From positions 1,708,843-1,772,842 of the forward strand of contig CAJHNH020006890.1 of the NCBI GenBank assembly GCA_905116865.2: 64,000 nt of DNA, in the 5' to 3' direction. Origin of the DNA: Candidula unifasciata (taxonomy: Eukaryota; Mollusca; Gastropoda; Stylommatophora; Geomitridae). The stretch's first letter is position 1; every line of letters begins with the position of its first letter. This document shows positions 1 to 11,339 of the stretch, piece after piece. A program made the position numbers and the translations under genes. Under the pieces are notes generated by a model that was given only the letters and a program-made list of their open reading frames with translations, made no database searches and was not told the origin of the DNA.

Positions 1-400
1 GGGAGGGAAAATGGAATCATGACTTCATGATAGAAGAGCAGACAGGCTTGGCAGAAATAAAGAAACTGCTATTTTCAGATTGAAAATGTGCCATTGTAAA
101 CTCCGAACACACCATACAAATGTGGTGTACCAAAGCTACCCATGTTTTATAAGACTCCAGATAGAAAGAAGAAACTGGATCAACAAGATAACTTATGAAG
201 CACTCTTAAAGACCTCAAAATACTATCATGTTTGTGACCCATGCAGGAATGGATGCACAGTAAATGCAGACTGCTGAAGAAGACAAATACTTACTCAAGT
301 TAAACTCATGGAAGGTAAAACACTTCAGTTATAATAGATTCTGCAGAGATGTAGTTTTATAGATTAATATTAAGAACATCGCAGACAGATAAAATGCATA
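1..400. other. No gene recognised
   Basis: I see no conserved protein motif, repeat relationship or RNA gene here. The only reading frame, at 80-277, has no recognisable domain. Confidence 0.5.
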
Positions 401-402
401 AT

Positions 403-1000
403 GAAGATGACCTGAAAAGAAAATGTAATTCATAAAGAGGACTGGTTACCGGCAGAAGATGACCTGAAAATGAAAATGTAATCCATAAAGAGGACTGGTT
501 ACCGGCATAGAAGATGACCTGAAAAGAAAATGTAATCCATAAAGAGGACTGGTTACCGGCAAAGAAGATGACCTGAAAAGAAAATGTAATCCATAAAGAG
601 GACTGGTTACCGGCATAGAAGATAACCTGAAAAGAAAATGTAATCCATAAAGAGGACTGGTTACCGGCATAGAAGATGACCTGAAAAGAAAATGTAATCC
701 ATAAAGAGGACTGGTTACCGGCATAGAAGATGACCTGAAAAGAAAATGTAATCCATAAAGAGGACTGGTTACCGGCAAAGAAGATGACCTGAAAAGAAAA
801 TGTAATCCATAAAGAGGACTGGTTACTGGCAGAAGATGACCTGAAAAGAAAATGTAATCCATAAAGAGGACTGGTTACCGGCATAGAAGATGACCTGAAA
901 AGAAAATGTAATCCATAAAGAGGACTGGTTACCGGCAAAGAAGATGACCTGAAAAGAAAATGTAATCCATAAAGAGGACTGGTTACTGGCATAGAAGACA
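403..1000. repeat. Minisatellite, about 53-55 bp unit, 11 copies
   Basis: About eleven head-to-tail copies of a 53-55 bp unit begin with GAAGATGACCTGAAAAG and end with GACTGGTTACCGGC. Copies differ by short indels (GGCAG, GGCATAG, GGCAAAG) and single substitutions. The long minus-strand frames across it (357-1127, 446-862) only translate the repeat. Confidence 0.95.
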
Positions 1001-1145
1001 ACCCATATTTTTGGACAGTGTCAAGAGAAGGGCTACCTGGATTATTCAGTAACAAAAGGAAAGTCACATTGTGAAAAAGCTGCTGGTGGGGTGCGGGGTG
1101 GGTGTAGAGGGTTTTACCAAGAGACAAGATTTTAGATTGGCATCT

Positions 1146-1350
1146 TCTTAGCTTTCACTGGCTTTTAACTCAGAGAGAAAATTCTGGTTGTTCATCCACT
1201 TCTGGATTTTGTCTTGTTCAAGTGCTTAAATTTTGTGAGTACATCCCTTTTACAGATCTGGCTCATTTGTATGCAGACTGTTGGTTCCTGGCCTCTCAGG
1301 CTGATGCACTCCGACTTTGAAGGAAACATCCTACCTAGTCACCTTGTATG
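1146..1350 (+). repeat. Dispersed repeat D, copy 1
   Basis: This stretch contains CTGGTTGTTCATCCACTT, then TTTTACAGATCTGGC and CAGACTGTTGGTTC. The same blocks in the same order recur at 12085-12260, at 53665-53825, and on the minus strand at 5190-5308 plus 5989-6085, where another element splits them. The repeat is about 200 bp, non-coding, of unknown class. Confidence 0.7.
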
Positions 1351-2280
1351 ACATGGTGGTCTGGTAGTTTTAGTTTCAGCTTCATAGCAAACGGGTCACC
1401 CCCATCTTTGCTCCGCTCCTGTGCCAACGAAAAACACACAGAATGTCTATCACAGTCCCTTGTGGAAAGATTGACAGACTGCTGTCTCAGCATATCTAGC
1501 ATACACACGCATTAAAGCATATGGTAGCCATCCGAAGTGCTAACACAAACAGTCCGACATTAGAAATGCAGTTCATCATTAATGACATGCTTGTTGGTGG
1601 GGCGGGTATCTATTCTTTCCCACCAAAATGGGTTCCAGGAATCTATATTATAAAAGTTTAGCTGTACATGAGAGAGAAGGCTGAGGCCATACATGATGAT
1701 CAATACAACACACAACTAATTATTGCAAATAAAAAATAAAAACTGGTGACCTACATCAGAAAAAAAAAAAAAAACCACATTCTTTCTGCAAATTACAAAA
1801 ATGAGACAACTGCAGTACATCTTAACAAGAGAAAAGTTGGAGGGTAGCGCAAAGAAAGAAAATGGTAGTTTAGCGTCATGGCATGGAGAAACATTTGTAT
1901 CAGAATTGTTTTGCAGTACACAAGACAGAAGACAAGGATAGACATAACTGTCCAATGCCATACAATACAGACAATAACAAGCAGACACCATTTTAACTCA
2001 GCATTTACTACTTAAATATTTTTTTTTAACATTACTGTTAATGAGATCTGAGAAATCCTCATAAAATTTTATGAATCAGCACCTCTCAACACAGCATAAT
2101 AACAATTCCAACAAAAAAATGACCCCAATTAGCAAAGGTCAGCACAGGTTGTATTAGTTTAAGAGCAAAAGGTACAATAGACAATTATAATGGTCATTTT
2201 TTTAAAAACAGATTCTATATGGTGGGAGTTTTAACATGTCTTAGAGGTTGCCTATTACTTCATATGACCTAGGAGGAGGA
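1351..2280. other. No gene recognised
   Basis: No coding motif or repeat match is visible. An A14 run lies near 1760-1774. The frame at 1716-1991 on the minus strand has no recognisable domain. Confidence 0.4.
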
Positions 2281-2369
2281 AAGATTGTCATTATTATGTA
2301 ACTATCCTTTTCTTCTTCTTTTCTCTACTTCTGGAATGCTTCGTCTGTCAGAGCCAGAAGCGATCTCGT

Positions 2370-2615
2370 CTTCTTCTTCTTGTGTTTGCTTTCTGATTTA
2401 CACTGACAGACAGGTTCTTGTGATAAACTTGACTGTTTTTATGAGTTCCTTTTCAGTCCCATACAACTTTGTGTGCAGTGGTGACTCTCTGGGCCAGTAT
2501 TCTCTTCTCAATGGGATGAACAAGGGACAGTCTTGCAGGACATGTTCTGTAGTCTGCACACATAGCCCACAAGGACACACGGGTGAACTACTTAGACGAA
2601 GCCTGTGCATATGCT
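2370..2615 (-). pseudogene. LINE ORF2 C-terminal fragment (RNase H-type LINE)
   Basis: Read on the minus strand, the peptide starts MHRLRLSSSPVCPCG and carries a zinc-knuckle-like series C-x-C ... TEHVLQDC followed by a REYWP-type tail. This resembles the C-terminus of the 8.5-kb and 50.7-kb LINEs (AEHVLQDC, TDHVLQEC). Its 3' side ends in an AGAAGAAGAAG tract, like the (GAA)n tail of the 8.5-kb copy. Only the last ~70 residues remain. It is a dead LINE fragment, not a host gene. Confidence 0.7.
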
Positions 2616-2965
2616 GGTTAAGTTAAGCGATCTCTAAAACGGGCTCTTCTGTTTGCTTCATATAAAGTACTTTTCACTGTCTCTGATATTTCTGTGGTCC
2701 ATCTTCTGCACAGTCAACTTCTGCTTCTGTTAGCGTTGTATCTGTATAAAATTGCTCTCTGTGGTGCCCTGTCCAATGCCACTCTTGTAACATGGCCATA
2801 CCATTTTATTTGTTGTTTATCTTTAAAGTTTTGTACTGGTTCTGTGTCGACTCTCTACCTGATATTAATATTCCTAAGTCGATATTTCCTTGTCACACCT
2901 AGCATAGTACGTAAACATTTCATTTCTGTAGTGACTATTTTCCTTCTGTCTTCTGAAGACAGTGT
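2616..2965 (-). pseudogene. RTE-like LINE C-terminal remnant
   Basis: The minus strand reads a block with IKWYGHVTRVALDRAPQRA followed by a basic WTTEISETVK segment, the usual tail of RTE-like reverse transcriptases after the RT domain. In-frame stops interrupt it. It abuts a fragment of a different LINE (2370-2615) in the same orientation, so two LINE ends are fused or nested here. Confidence 0.6.
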
Positions 2966-3920
2966 CTATGTTTGACCAATGTAGAACTTTTCTGACATTC
3001 CTCTATTTGTTCTAACAGCGCATTGACTGTTTATGTACAAACTCTGGCATAATTTAATTACATGTTCATTTGAACTATCCTTCCATCTGTTCATAGTCTG
3101 TATCTCCTCTACTGTAATAGCATATTTAAGTCATCAGAAAAAACATTTAAAATAAAGGTAGCAGCATAAATGAGGTACTTTCAGGTGTCTATTTCAGCTA
3201 TATCAGCTTTAAAAACAAAAAATTTAATAACTAAAAATTAAACTGGTTCCATATCGTTTTCATTTGCCATTTTTCTTCCAATAGAGTACAGGCTCTCAGC
3301 AAACTTGTGTCAAGTTTTCTTTCCTACACCATCATGTGCAGGTCACCCCATGTCCTCCTAACATTTCTACTTCTTCTCTCCTTTTCTTCTCCATATATTT
3401 TTTGGTCTGCCTCTGGCTTCATGTATCTCACCTAACAGACCCACTAACTTATCCTTGTTGCCAAAACACTACAGCCCATTTAAAATATTTCCCTCATTTT
3501 GAACAGGGATCGAAATAAAACATTTGTAAACATTACATCTTATGCTCTGTTGATGCTAAGAGACGATTTCAAATGTTTTCATAATGCTGCTTGTATTAGG
3601 TTAGTTGCGTATCCTTTACAGGACGTTGCAGAACCGACCCCAGCAGCCCCTGGCTGTTGTGTGGTTTCTCTAGGCAAATTTACGTCCACTAGTTTGCCAT
3701 TGCTTCTGGACGGTCGGTCCCCTAATACCACTGTCTAAACCAACGCAAGGCGCATGGTGCTGCTTGTATTCTTGCAATTAGTATATGTATATTCATATAT
3801 ACACACATTACTGCTCTTATATTAGTTTATTTTAATCATTTTGGAAATTCAATATAATATGTACATATAATACCCTTTTAAAGGATTATATTTCATTTTC
3901 GTCCGAAGCCAACTGTGAAT
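2966..3920. other. No gene recognised
   Basis: AT-rich DNA with no recognisable coding motif. Frames at 3336-3518 and 3499-3738 on the + strand have no domain I recognise. Confidence 0.4.
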
Positions 3921-4310
3921 GTTTATTTTTATTTATTCAACGGACCAACATCATGGTACATGGGTATCACCCATTACTGCTCCGTTCTACTTCTAATTCA
4001 AACCTAAGTCTGAAGAATTTCAGCGCAGTGCACGAACTCCATTGCACCGGCGAAGATCCTGAAATACTTTCGGTAGATTTTAAACTCCAATTTTTTTCTA
4101 GGCAGCGCCGTTAGGCAACAATTTTCGATTTTCAACTGTCAAGGTATTTTTTACCTGTGCAACAACACCCATGGTTGTCCGGTCTTACTACCCAGAGACC
4201 AGGGGAAATTACTAGAAGTCAACATAAAAAAATCTCAGTCTTCAGGATTTGAACCCGGGACCTCCAGCACTCGAGGCGGATGTCATGCCCGGAGACAACT
4301 CAGCCTCCAC
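3921..4310 (-). repeat. tRNA-like SINE (family 1), copy 1
   Basis: On the minus strand the element begins GGAGGCTGAGTTGTC (box A-like) and about 45 bp later has GGGTTCAAATCC (box B-like), a split RNA polymerase III promoter. A body follows with CTGGTCTCTGGGTAGTAAGA and CAGGATCTTCGCCGGTGCAA. It ends in an AATAAATAAAAATAAA tail. Related ~390-bp copies lie at 25450-25835, 44450-44793 and 45205-45597. It is presumably mobilised by a LINE, but which one is not evident. Confidence 0.85.
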
Positions 4311-4624
4311 AGTAAAACTAGATTACTGTATATAGGTATTAAGAGATTTCTTTTATCTATCTATTCGGTTATCCATCACAGCCCTTGTCTAGTTGGTGAC
4401 AGTTAATCACAGTTTCACTTTAATATCAATACAATCTCTGCAGCCTGTCCTACTTTTGGGGCAGCTATCCATACAGTAAGAACTCTAGTTTTGTATCAAC
4501 CACTGCCTTAGAAAAACACTTATTCCAAAATTATAGTTAATAGTTCCAAACTACATGTAACTGACAGATTCATACATCTGGGCAGAAATCTATCTCAGAG
4601 TCAATAAAGACACGAAGATCAAAG

Positions 4625-4835
4625 CTACAATGTACAAGTCTGACACTGATAACATAAAATTGGTACCAAGATTGCATTTATAACTTGTCTTCTTATCTCT
4701 GTTGGGATAACCGGGTGTTTCAAAATTGGGGTCATTTGATTTGTGACGTAAATTGTTGGCCTGTTGGATTCGTGTTTCAATCTCTCTGCCAATTCTGTGA
4801 AGATGCATTCCAAGTATTTAAAGTGTTTTACGCCT
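4625..4835 (-). pseudogene. RTE-1 LINE fragment (post-RT domain)
   Basis: The minus-strand peptide includes PILKHPVIPTEIRRQVINAI and YQCQTCTL. It aligns with PILKHPAVPAEIKRQIINTI ... YQCQTWTL of the long RTE-1 copy near 28.6 kb. Two overlapping frames are needed, so it is frameshifted. It represents ~65 residues of the thumb/connector region. Confidence 0.8.
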
Positions 4836-5059
4836 GCACAAATGTCTGGGTGTTTGGGATATGAATATGTTTGTTACCTAAAAATAGCATTTAGAGGGGT
4901 TTTCCTTGAGCTTAATAGCTTTTTTGCTAAGCTGTCCCACAGGCCTTAGTGATAGAGGTCACAGTCCTGCATAAGTCACCCACTAGGTGTTTTTTTTAAC
5001 TGGCCTGGGAAAGGCTTCCATTTAATGTTTCACCCTGTTCAGGTTTATTGATTACTCCC

Positions 5060-5061
<2 letters not shown>

Positions 5062-5119
<58 letters not shown>

Positions 5120-5120
5120 T
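5062..5120. repeat. (AT)n(AC)n microsatellite
   Basis: About 40 bp of alternating AT passes directly into AC repeats. Confidence 0.95.
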
Positions 5121-5189
5121 ATGCATTATAAATATGCTCCCCTTGTGGGTTTCGGGCCCTATTATAAGAAGAAAATACCCTGCCTATCA

Positions 5190-5308
5190 AAAAGCATGTC
5201 ATAAGAGTCGACTAGTCTGAGTGTGTCTGCCTGAGGCAAGGAACCAACAATCTGCATACAAATAAATCAGATCTGTAAAACGAGTGCATACGCAACACTC
5301 AGGTTCTG
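5190..5308 (-). repeat. Dispersed repeat D, second half of an interrupted copy
   Basis: The minus strand carries TTTTACAGATCTGATT and CAGATTGTTGGTTCC, the downstream half of repeat D. The upstream half lies at 5989-6085, with a truncated LINE between them. Confidence 0.7.
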
Positions 5309-5316
5309 GAACAGGA

Positions 5317-5988
5317 TTAGTGATTAGAAAGGATTATCATCACAGCACTCCAGACAGATCCATAGATGCTCCTATCTCCTCCTCAAAAGCTCCAAAAGTG
5401 TAAAACAACTGCTGACACCTGTTCTTTGTTGGTTAATGAAACGTCTTGTCCTCTCAGTGAAATGTTCATTTCTTGCAGCTCCAGGCTGCACCCCCATGTC
5501 CATCAGTCTAGACAGGGATACCGAATTATGTCCTTTGGCGTGCTCCTTGGTACGGTAAGTGCATGGCATTGATAACATCACTTCTGTCCAGTACTGGGCC
5601 AGCCATAGCAACTGCAGTGTCAGCAAGATAGTCTGCACACTCGTTCCCTTGAACACCTGCATGACCTGGCACAAAGATGAAGGTTAGGGCAGATATTCGT
5701 GAAGTGCTTAGTGTTTCAATCCATTTTGCCTGATAAATCCAGCTTGAATTTTTTAAAGCATATTCATTGAGTCACTAAGAATGTATATGTGTGAACTTTT
5801 GAGTATCAAGCCATGCTAAAGCCCTTGTTACAGCCAGTTTCCATTGTAAGGCTACTAGTTGTAACAGCAAAGGCACCATTAATCTCTTTGATGGTTATCC
5901 CCCTTGAGCTTACTGTGAAGGTCCATGCACTTTGCTTGACCCTAATTACTGACCCATCTGTGTGAACTATATAATCACTTTCATCTGT
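5317..5988 (-). pseudogene. 5'-truncated LINE end with RNase H domain, flanked by 8-bp target duplication
   Basis: The minus strand reads an RNase H start (HTDGSV), AFAVTTSSLTMET, then the conserved FVPGHAGVQGNECADYLAD block and a tail with AARNEHFTERTRR and FTLLELLRR. Frameshifts and stops break it. The element is bounded by TCCTGTTC on both sides (5989-5996 and 5309-5316), and the two halves of repeat D continue outside those. It is therefore a 672-bp retrotransposition product that landed inside repeat D. A related 3' end lies at 29190-29400. Confidence 0.85.
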
Positions 5989-6085
5989 GAACAGGACAGG
6001 ACTGCAGTCCAAAAGTGGATGAACAACCAGAACTTTACTTTTACGCCACAAGAGTTTACAGCTGGTGAACACGAAGAAGAAGATA
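5989..6085 (-). repeat. Dispersed repeat D, first half of an interrupted copy
   Basis: The minus strand has TTCTTCTTCGTGTTCACC then CTGGTTGTTCATCCACTT, matching 53665-53825. It includes one copy of the 8-bp target duplication. Confidence 0.7.
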
Positions 6086-6149
6086 TTTATATTACTTAGA
6101 CAAATAAAGGTTTTTCAAATTCATTAGTGACTTGCATAAAAAAATTTGT

Positions 6150-6615
6150 CTATCCTCCAAATAACGGTCGTAAATCATCGAGGCAGAAAATATACCCTAA
6201 CATGGCCTCAGTCACGTGTCAACTGGGCACTTTGAGGGACTATAACGCCATTGCCGAATTTCAAACTTCTGCCACCGCCGAGAGTGTCCCCCACACCGCT
6301 CACGCGGCATGGATTGGGGCTAAACTAGATGGCTAGGACTCGCGAGCAAATAAAATGAAGGAAGCTGCAGGAGATGCGGTAGCTGCTGCTCATGAGTCCT
6401 AGCCATCTAATTTAGCACCAATCCACACCGCGTGAGAGGCTTGGGGGACACTCTCGGCGGTGGCGGAAGTTGTCGGAAGTTCGTGATTCGGCGGTGGTGG
6501 AAGTCACCGGAAGCTGGCATTTTAAGACGACGGATGTGCGCAATTGCGCATGACTGAGGCCCTGTTAGGGTAAATTTTCCGCCTCGATAATTTATGACCG
6601 TTATTTGGAGGATAG
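6150..6615. mobile_element. Fold-back element: ~200-bp inverted arms with 38-bp loop
   Basis: The left arm (6150-6348) and right arm (6387-6615) are reverse complements over most of their length. Both start CTATCCTCCAAATAACGGTC and end GGCTAGGACTC...GAGCA. The right arm has ~30 bp extra carrying a second copy of a GGCGGTGG motif. The transcript would form a very long hairpin. It codes for no transposase. It may be a fold-back element or a MITE dimer; class undetermined. Confidence 0.9.
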
Positions 6616-6875
6616 CCACATTTTTGGGGATTTTTCTTTCGCGAACTCCAAGGGCTCATTAAAATCCTTCAACATCAACACAAACACAAGAAAAGCTGCA
6701 GCCCAAGATCTATATAATATATAAATATAAACGATGTAAACTTCATCAAGGTGCAGGGAGTAGCAAGGTGCCTTGTGCAGCAACAGAGACGATAGAAAGC
6801 TCAATGCAGCAACCCATCTCTAGTGCTGTACCCAACTACTAGTGATCACATGGACATTCACATCAATTAAAATCT

Positions 6876-7646
6876 TGGCTCTCCTTTCAACTTAGGCCGT
6901 TAGCTGGAAAGCCGCCGATCGCTTAGTGGGAGTTCTCTCCCTTGGCTGCATTGCAAACACGGAGCGGAAAAGTCACAAATAAAAAAAGACAGTGAGGTCG
7001 ACAACAGGGCTGCCAATGCTTGGGTGTGTCCCCCAGATCTGGGTGTTTAGTTGATGCTTCGGGGAAATCTGGGTTTTTTTTAAAAGTAAATATATCCTTA
7101 TGTAAACGTGATATTAGATGCCATGGATGTGACTCCTGCAGATCTGTATGACTCACTGACCGATAAATTTGCGTGGTTAGGGGTAGGGTTAGGGTAAGAT
7201 GTGACAATTGTGACACAGGAGTTCCGAATAATCGTGCACAGTCACATACACACCCAAACAATCGACGGACTGTGGATGCTACTCAAACGGACGATTCGCC
7301 ACCGATTGGGCACCAGCCGCGCGCTATTGCCGTCATATTTGGGAGAATTCCAGTGACACCACTCCCACAAGCATCAGATTGTGGGCCAGTATATGGAACT
7401 CCTACGTCACATTTGTCACATCTAACCCTACCCCTAACCCAAACGCCGCTAACCCTATCCCTAACCCAAACCCTATGCAACCGTATGATGACTACGCAAC
7501 CGTACACACAACCGTATGATGATAGGTAAGTATGTCATTTGATTCGTGACTTGTCCGCTCCATGTTTGCAATGCAGCCAAGGGAGACAACTCCCACTAAG
7601 CGATCGGATGCTCTCCAGCTAACGGCCTAAGTTAAAAGGAGAGCCA
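6876..7646. mobile_element. Non-autonomous TIR element with 105-bp arms and 6-bp target duplication
   Basis: Terminal inverted repeats 6876-6980 and 7542-7646 start TGGCTCTCCTTT and are about 90% identical by eye. AAATCT flanks both ends (6870-6875, 7647-7652). A second inverted pair lies inside (about 7171-7228 and 7391-7442), carrying telomere-like GGGTTAGGG motifs facing inward plus GATGTGACAA. No transposase frame is present. The superfamily is not assignable by eye. Confidence 0.85.
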
Positions 7647-7652
7647 AAATCT

Positions 7653-8500
7653 TTCCAGGTTCACACTGGTCAAGAGTGATGTCAATCTCAATCAAAAAAC
7701 CATCTTCCAGTTTCTAACTGAAACTCACTGAATGATGAATTCAAATAAATAAACAGTCTTCTCTTGTGGTTGCCAAACAACACAACTCCACATACACACA
7801 ATATAATATTAGTGATGATGATGATGATGATAGCACAGTTAACAGTACATATAATTTAATAATATTATTATTTTAGCATATTCATCCTGACCTCACTCAC
7901 TGACTCAGCTTCTCGCTATATTTAATTTTATTATTATTTATTATTAAATTTAAACGTGCAACCATTTTTAAAATTGAAGCTAAAGCAGACAAAGTGAAAG
8001 GTGATTAATTATTATGCATAGTCAAGGCAAGGAAAAAAATAGAACCCCATGAGTAAGCACAGCTGTAACCTACAAAGTCACAGTACGTCTCGTTGATTAC
8101 CAACCTGCAAATTGTAACGGCACCTAGATGCCTCTGTGTAAATAATCTAGTAAATGAATAAGTATGTCGTATTAAAAACATATATTTTAGTTGATGTTTG
8201 CTACTGGTTGTAAACGTTCACTAGAAGAAAGTGAAAATCTGAGAAATGAAATGGCAGCGACACTCTAGTTAAATCGTGTACATAATACGAAGGGAACTTT
8301 GAAGACTTCGGTTACGGGATGTGTAGTTCTTCTGTGGCGGAGATGCGAACATGTGGCAGTTACACGCATGGAGCCTGTTAGAGAATGTTACATGTAAACT
8401 TTCTTATGTAGACAAACTGCTGACCTTCCTGAAATTGGTTGCCCACTTAAAAGTATTCCAGAACAAACCCCATGTAGAGAAAATTGCAGACTAACAATAC
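7653..8500. other. No gene recognised
   Basis: AT-rich sequence with a GATGATGATGATG tract near 7814. No coding motif is seen. Confidence 0.4.
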
Positions 8501-8514
8501 AAATCTAGACAAAT

Positions 8515-9392
8515 GTGAAAGGAATATTTGACAAAAAAGAGCAAGATAGTGTACAGCTCAGAATGGCCACCCTCGGTTATATTGATGAAGAACACCCACA
8601 AGAACAAAGGGTCAGATTCTATACAGATGGGTCCGCACAAAGTGCAGTTAAATGGTGGTGCTGGAGTGTACATTCCCAGATGGTACTAGGGATAAGTCTA
8701 GCGTACCAGCCGGGAAGTACTGCCATAACTATGATGCAGAAACTCAGGCTATCAAGATAGAAACTGCTAAATATCAATCTTGGCTCACAGTGTGTGGTAA
8801 TGCTAAATCCATACTTGAAGCACTCCAGTCTAGGAAACTACCAGACTTGCAAACACTGCTGACACAACTCAGCCTTCAGCGAAGAGTCGTAATGCAGTGG
8901 TTACCGTCACATTGGGGAGTGCCTGGAAATGAGAAAGCTGATCAACTGCCAGTGGAAGGTGCAACAAAAGTGCAGCTGGATGTACCAGTCACATACCACC
9001 AAAAGAAAAGAATCATTAAATCTGTCAGGAAACCACCAGCCCCAGCACAAGACGACTATTTTATTATGGACAGATCAGAACAAGTCATTATCCTCCGCCT
9101 CAGAACAGGGCACAGCCGCTTACTCAACCGCATGTACACAACATTCAAGATAGGCGTATCAGCCATGTGCACCTGTGAAACGGTGCCCCAGACAGCAGAG
9201 CATGTACTCCAGGACTGCACCGAATTTGACACATTAAGGCAAACCTTTTGGCCAGAAAGAACAACAGTGGAAGTTAAACTCTAAGGACCACTGAATCAAC
9301 TAACAACGACAGTGAAATTTATACAAGAGACAAAGTTGCTGATATAGACAACTTATTTCAGGCGAACGAAAGAAGAAGAAGAAGAAGAAGAA
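8515..9392 (+). pseudogene. LINE 3' part: RNase H domain, C-terminal knuckle and (GAA)n tail
   Basis: The RNase H domain starts with VRFYTDGSAQ (8611-8640). It then shifts frame near 8650 and continues through QWLPSHWGVPGNEKADQL (about 8896-8950), the third catalytic block. A basic linker and C-terminal CTCETVPQTAEHVLQDC follow, with stop at 9284. About 90 bp of 3' UTR ends in a run of GAA/AAG triplets near 9370-9392, the likely tail. The reverse transcriptase part is missing, so this is a 5'-truncated dead copy. Close relatives sit at 50674-50915 (-) and 2370-2615 (-). Confidence 0.85.
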
Positions 9393-10080
9393 GCTTCGTC
9401 AACAAAAGTAGCAAGCTATCTTTTTATAACAAAAGTAAGAACGTGGCTTCATAATTCCTTCAATCGTAGCCAGCTAATGCATTAACTCACACCTTTTCAT
9501 TCCGTTACACATGATTTTTTTTCTTTTAGTTTTACCACTTTTGGTGTCGAGTGAAATATACATCGATATGTATAAACACATACACATACACAGTCACACA
9601 CACGTTGCACCATGTGCACCGACGCAAAGAAAACATTTGTACCCCTCCAGGCTATATGTATTTTCTAAGCTAAGATTTGAGGGAGGTCTGGGGTCTTGGC
9701 GCCCTGTAGCCTGCCACATATTTTCTAAGCGAAAATGAGGAGGGGCGGACCTCAAATACTTGAAGTCCCCTCCGAAAGAAATGGGCGAAAAAAAAAATGG
9801 GGAGGGGTGGGGTATGTGGTGGCTTCTCCCTTATAATTTTGTAAAAATTAGGAGAAAGGGGGGAGGGGGGTGGGGGCTTAGGGGCCTTTTTTTAACCATG
9901 TTTAGAAATGTGCCTATATATATATGTGTCAGATTTACACCCGAACTTCCGCTTTATCGGGGGAGGGGGGGGGGGGGCGCTAGTTGGTAAATTCTTAGCA
10001 ATATGGAGAATGGCTCGATTTTCGACACGGTAACTATAGTTTTCGATTTGTGTCTAGTGTCTTTCTAAAGATTGAACAGC
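9393..10080. other. No gene; G-rich tracts
   Basis: GGGAGGGGTGGGG-type tracts and a G run (9960-9976) dominate. The frames at 9511-9738 and 9760-9990 have no recognisable domain. Confidence 0.45.
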
Positions 10081-10088
10081 CTTAAAAG

Positions 10089-11339
10089 TAGGGCTGTACC
10101 GAATATTCGCTTCGTATTCGCTTCGGGGCCGAATAGTGGACCTAATAACTATTCGTATTCGGCCGAATAGTTGCCGTCGGGCCGAATTCAAATAGTGGTT
10201 ACCTTACACCCGTTTCTGGACTAGTGGAAAATAAACATCAAAATTTCCCACCTTGGTTCATACTGTCAGGCGTTATCTTTGTGCACCACCCACGAGCGTA
10301 CATAGTGAACGTCTGTTTCATACAGCTGGTAATACCTTCAGTGAGACGAGAAGCTGCCTTAATGCTGACAACATGGAACGATTTTGTGTGTGTGTGTGGA
10401 AGGCTAATGCCGCTTTCATGGATTAACTAAGCTGTCAGTGACAATTTGCAAGTTAAGTTACTTGTTATAAAACTAAGAATACTTTCATTCCTAGGTATTA
10501 GTTACCACAGACTGACTGAAGGATGGAAAACATGAAATGTTTTTAAATGTTTACTATTCTGTACTACATTTTGTGAAGTAAAATTTCAGCCTACATTTGG
10601 CATTATGGATGTTTTTTTTTTTTTTTTTTAGATCCATTTGATATATTATTCGAAAGTGGAAGAATGGGCCTAAGTTTGAATAGTGGAAAAACAGAAGTAA
10701 TGGTGGTGTCAAAGAAAATAATGATTCCTAAATGTGTAATAAAAGTCAATTGTTTGGTTGGAAAGGGGGGTGGGGGGGGGGGGTGGGGATAAGTACAGAA
10801 ATGTAAGTATCTGGGCACATGGATAACTTTAGATGGAAGATGCTTTACTGAAAAAAGAAACAGAATAGGACAGGCAAAAACTGCATTTTATAAAATGAAG
10901 AACATCTTATGCAATATATCTTTGTCGTCGAAGGTTAGAAAAAGAATTTTTGCTTGCTACATACATCCAGTTTTAGTATATGGCTGTAAGTCCTGGACAA
11001 TCGGCAGGCAGGCCAAACAATTTCTTGAGGCCTCATAGATTCGGTAAATGGAACATGTGGTGACCACTGGAAAAATATGTAGCAGGAGGGATAGACGAAG
11101 ACAACGAGAGAAGATTCTTGACAGTCTTGTTGCATGGTATGGAGGTGTGTCAGCACACGAACTAATACATGCTGCAGGAGATCGCAGATTGTGGAGAGGC
11201 ATAATCGCCCATGCCAGTCGGCAAAGCACCTGATGATGATGATTCACTATTTGTATTCGTATTCAGCCGAATAGTTGGTCCAGCTATTCGTATTCGGCCG
11301 ACGGCCGAATAGTGAAAATCACTATTCGGTACAGCCCCA
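10089..11339. mobile_element. hAT-like transposon (non-autonomous), 1251 bp
   Basis: The terminal inverted repeats are TAGGGCTGTACCGAATA (left) and TGGGGCTGTACCGAATA (right, reverse complement). The flanks are CTTAAAAG (10081-10088) and CTTAGAAG (11340-11347), an 8-bp target duplication with one mismatch. Both features fit the hAT superfamily. Subterminal DNA is packed with palindromic TATTCGGCCGAATA-type motifs, possible transposase binding sites. No hAT transposase is present; the interior carries an RTE-A LINE fragment. Confidence 0.88.
10635..11250 (+). pseudogene. RTE-A LINE fragment inside the hAT element
   Basis: The translation, with frameshifts, gives GLSLNSGKTEVMVVSKK, then a KVRKRIFACYIHPVLVYGC block, FLEAS, and the family tail MEHVVTTGKICSRRDR ... 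GDRRLWRGIIAHASRQ. A GATGATGAT tail follows. This is the post-catalytic part of an RTE-like reverse transcriptase. Related tails occur at 22819-23030 (+) and 35749-36172 (-). A G-rich insertion near 10765-10785 breaks the frame. Confidence 0.8.

Noticed and set aside
357..1127. 256-residue minus-strand protein with repeated NQSSLWITFSFQVIF blocks
   Set aside because: Pure translation of a 53-55 bp minisatellite, with no domain and no start context.
3600..3740. Possible exon with Cys-rich coding
   Set aside because: No domain recognised and no splice-site support that can be judged by eye.
7171..7470. Interstitial telomere
   Set aside because: The TTAGGG-like runs are short, degenerate, and arranged as inverted repeats inside a TIR element.
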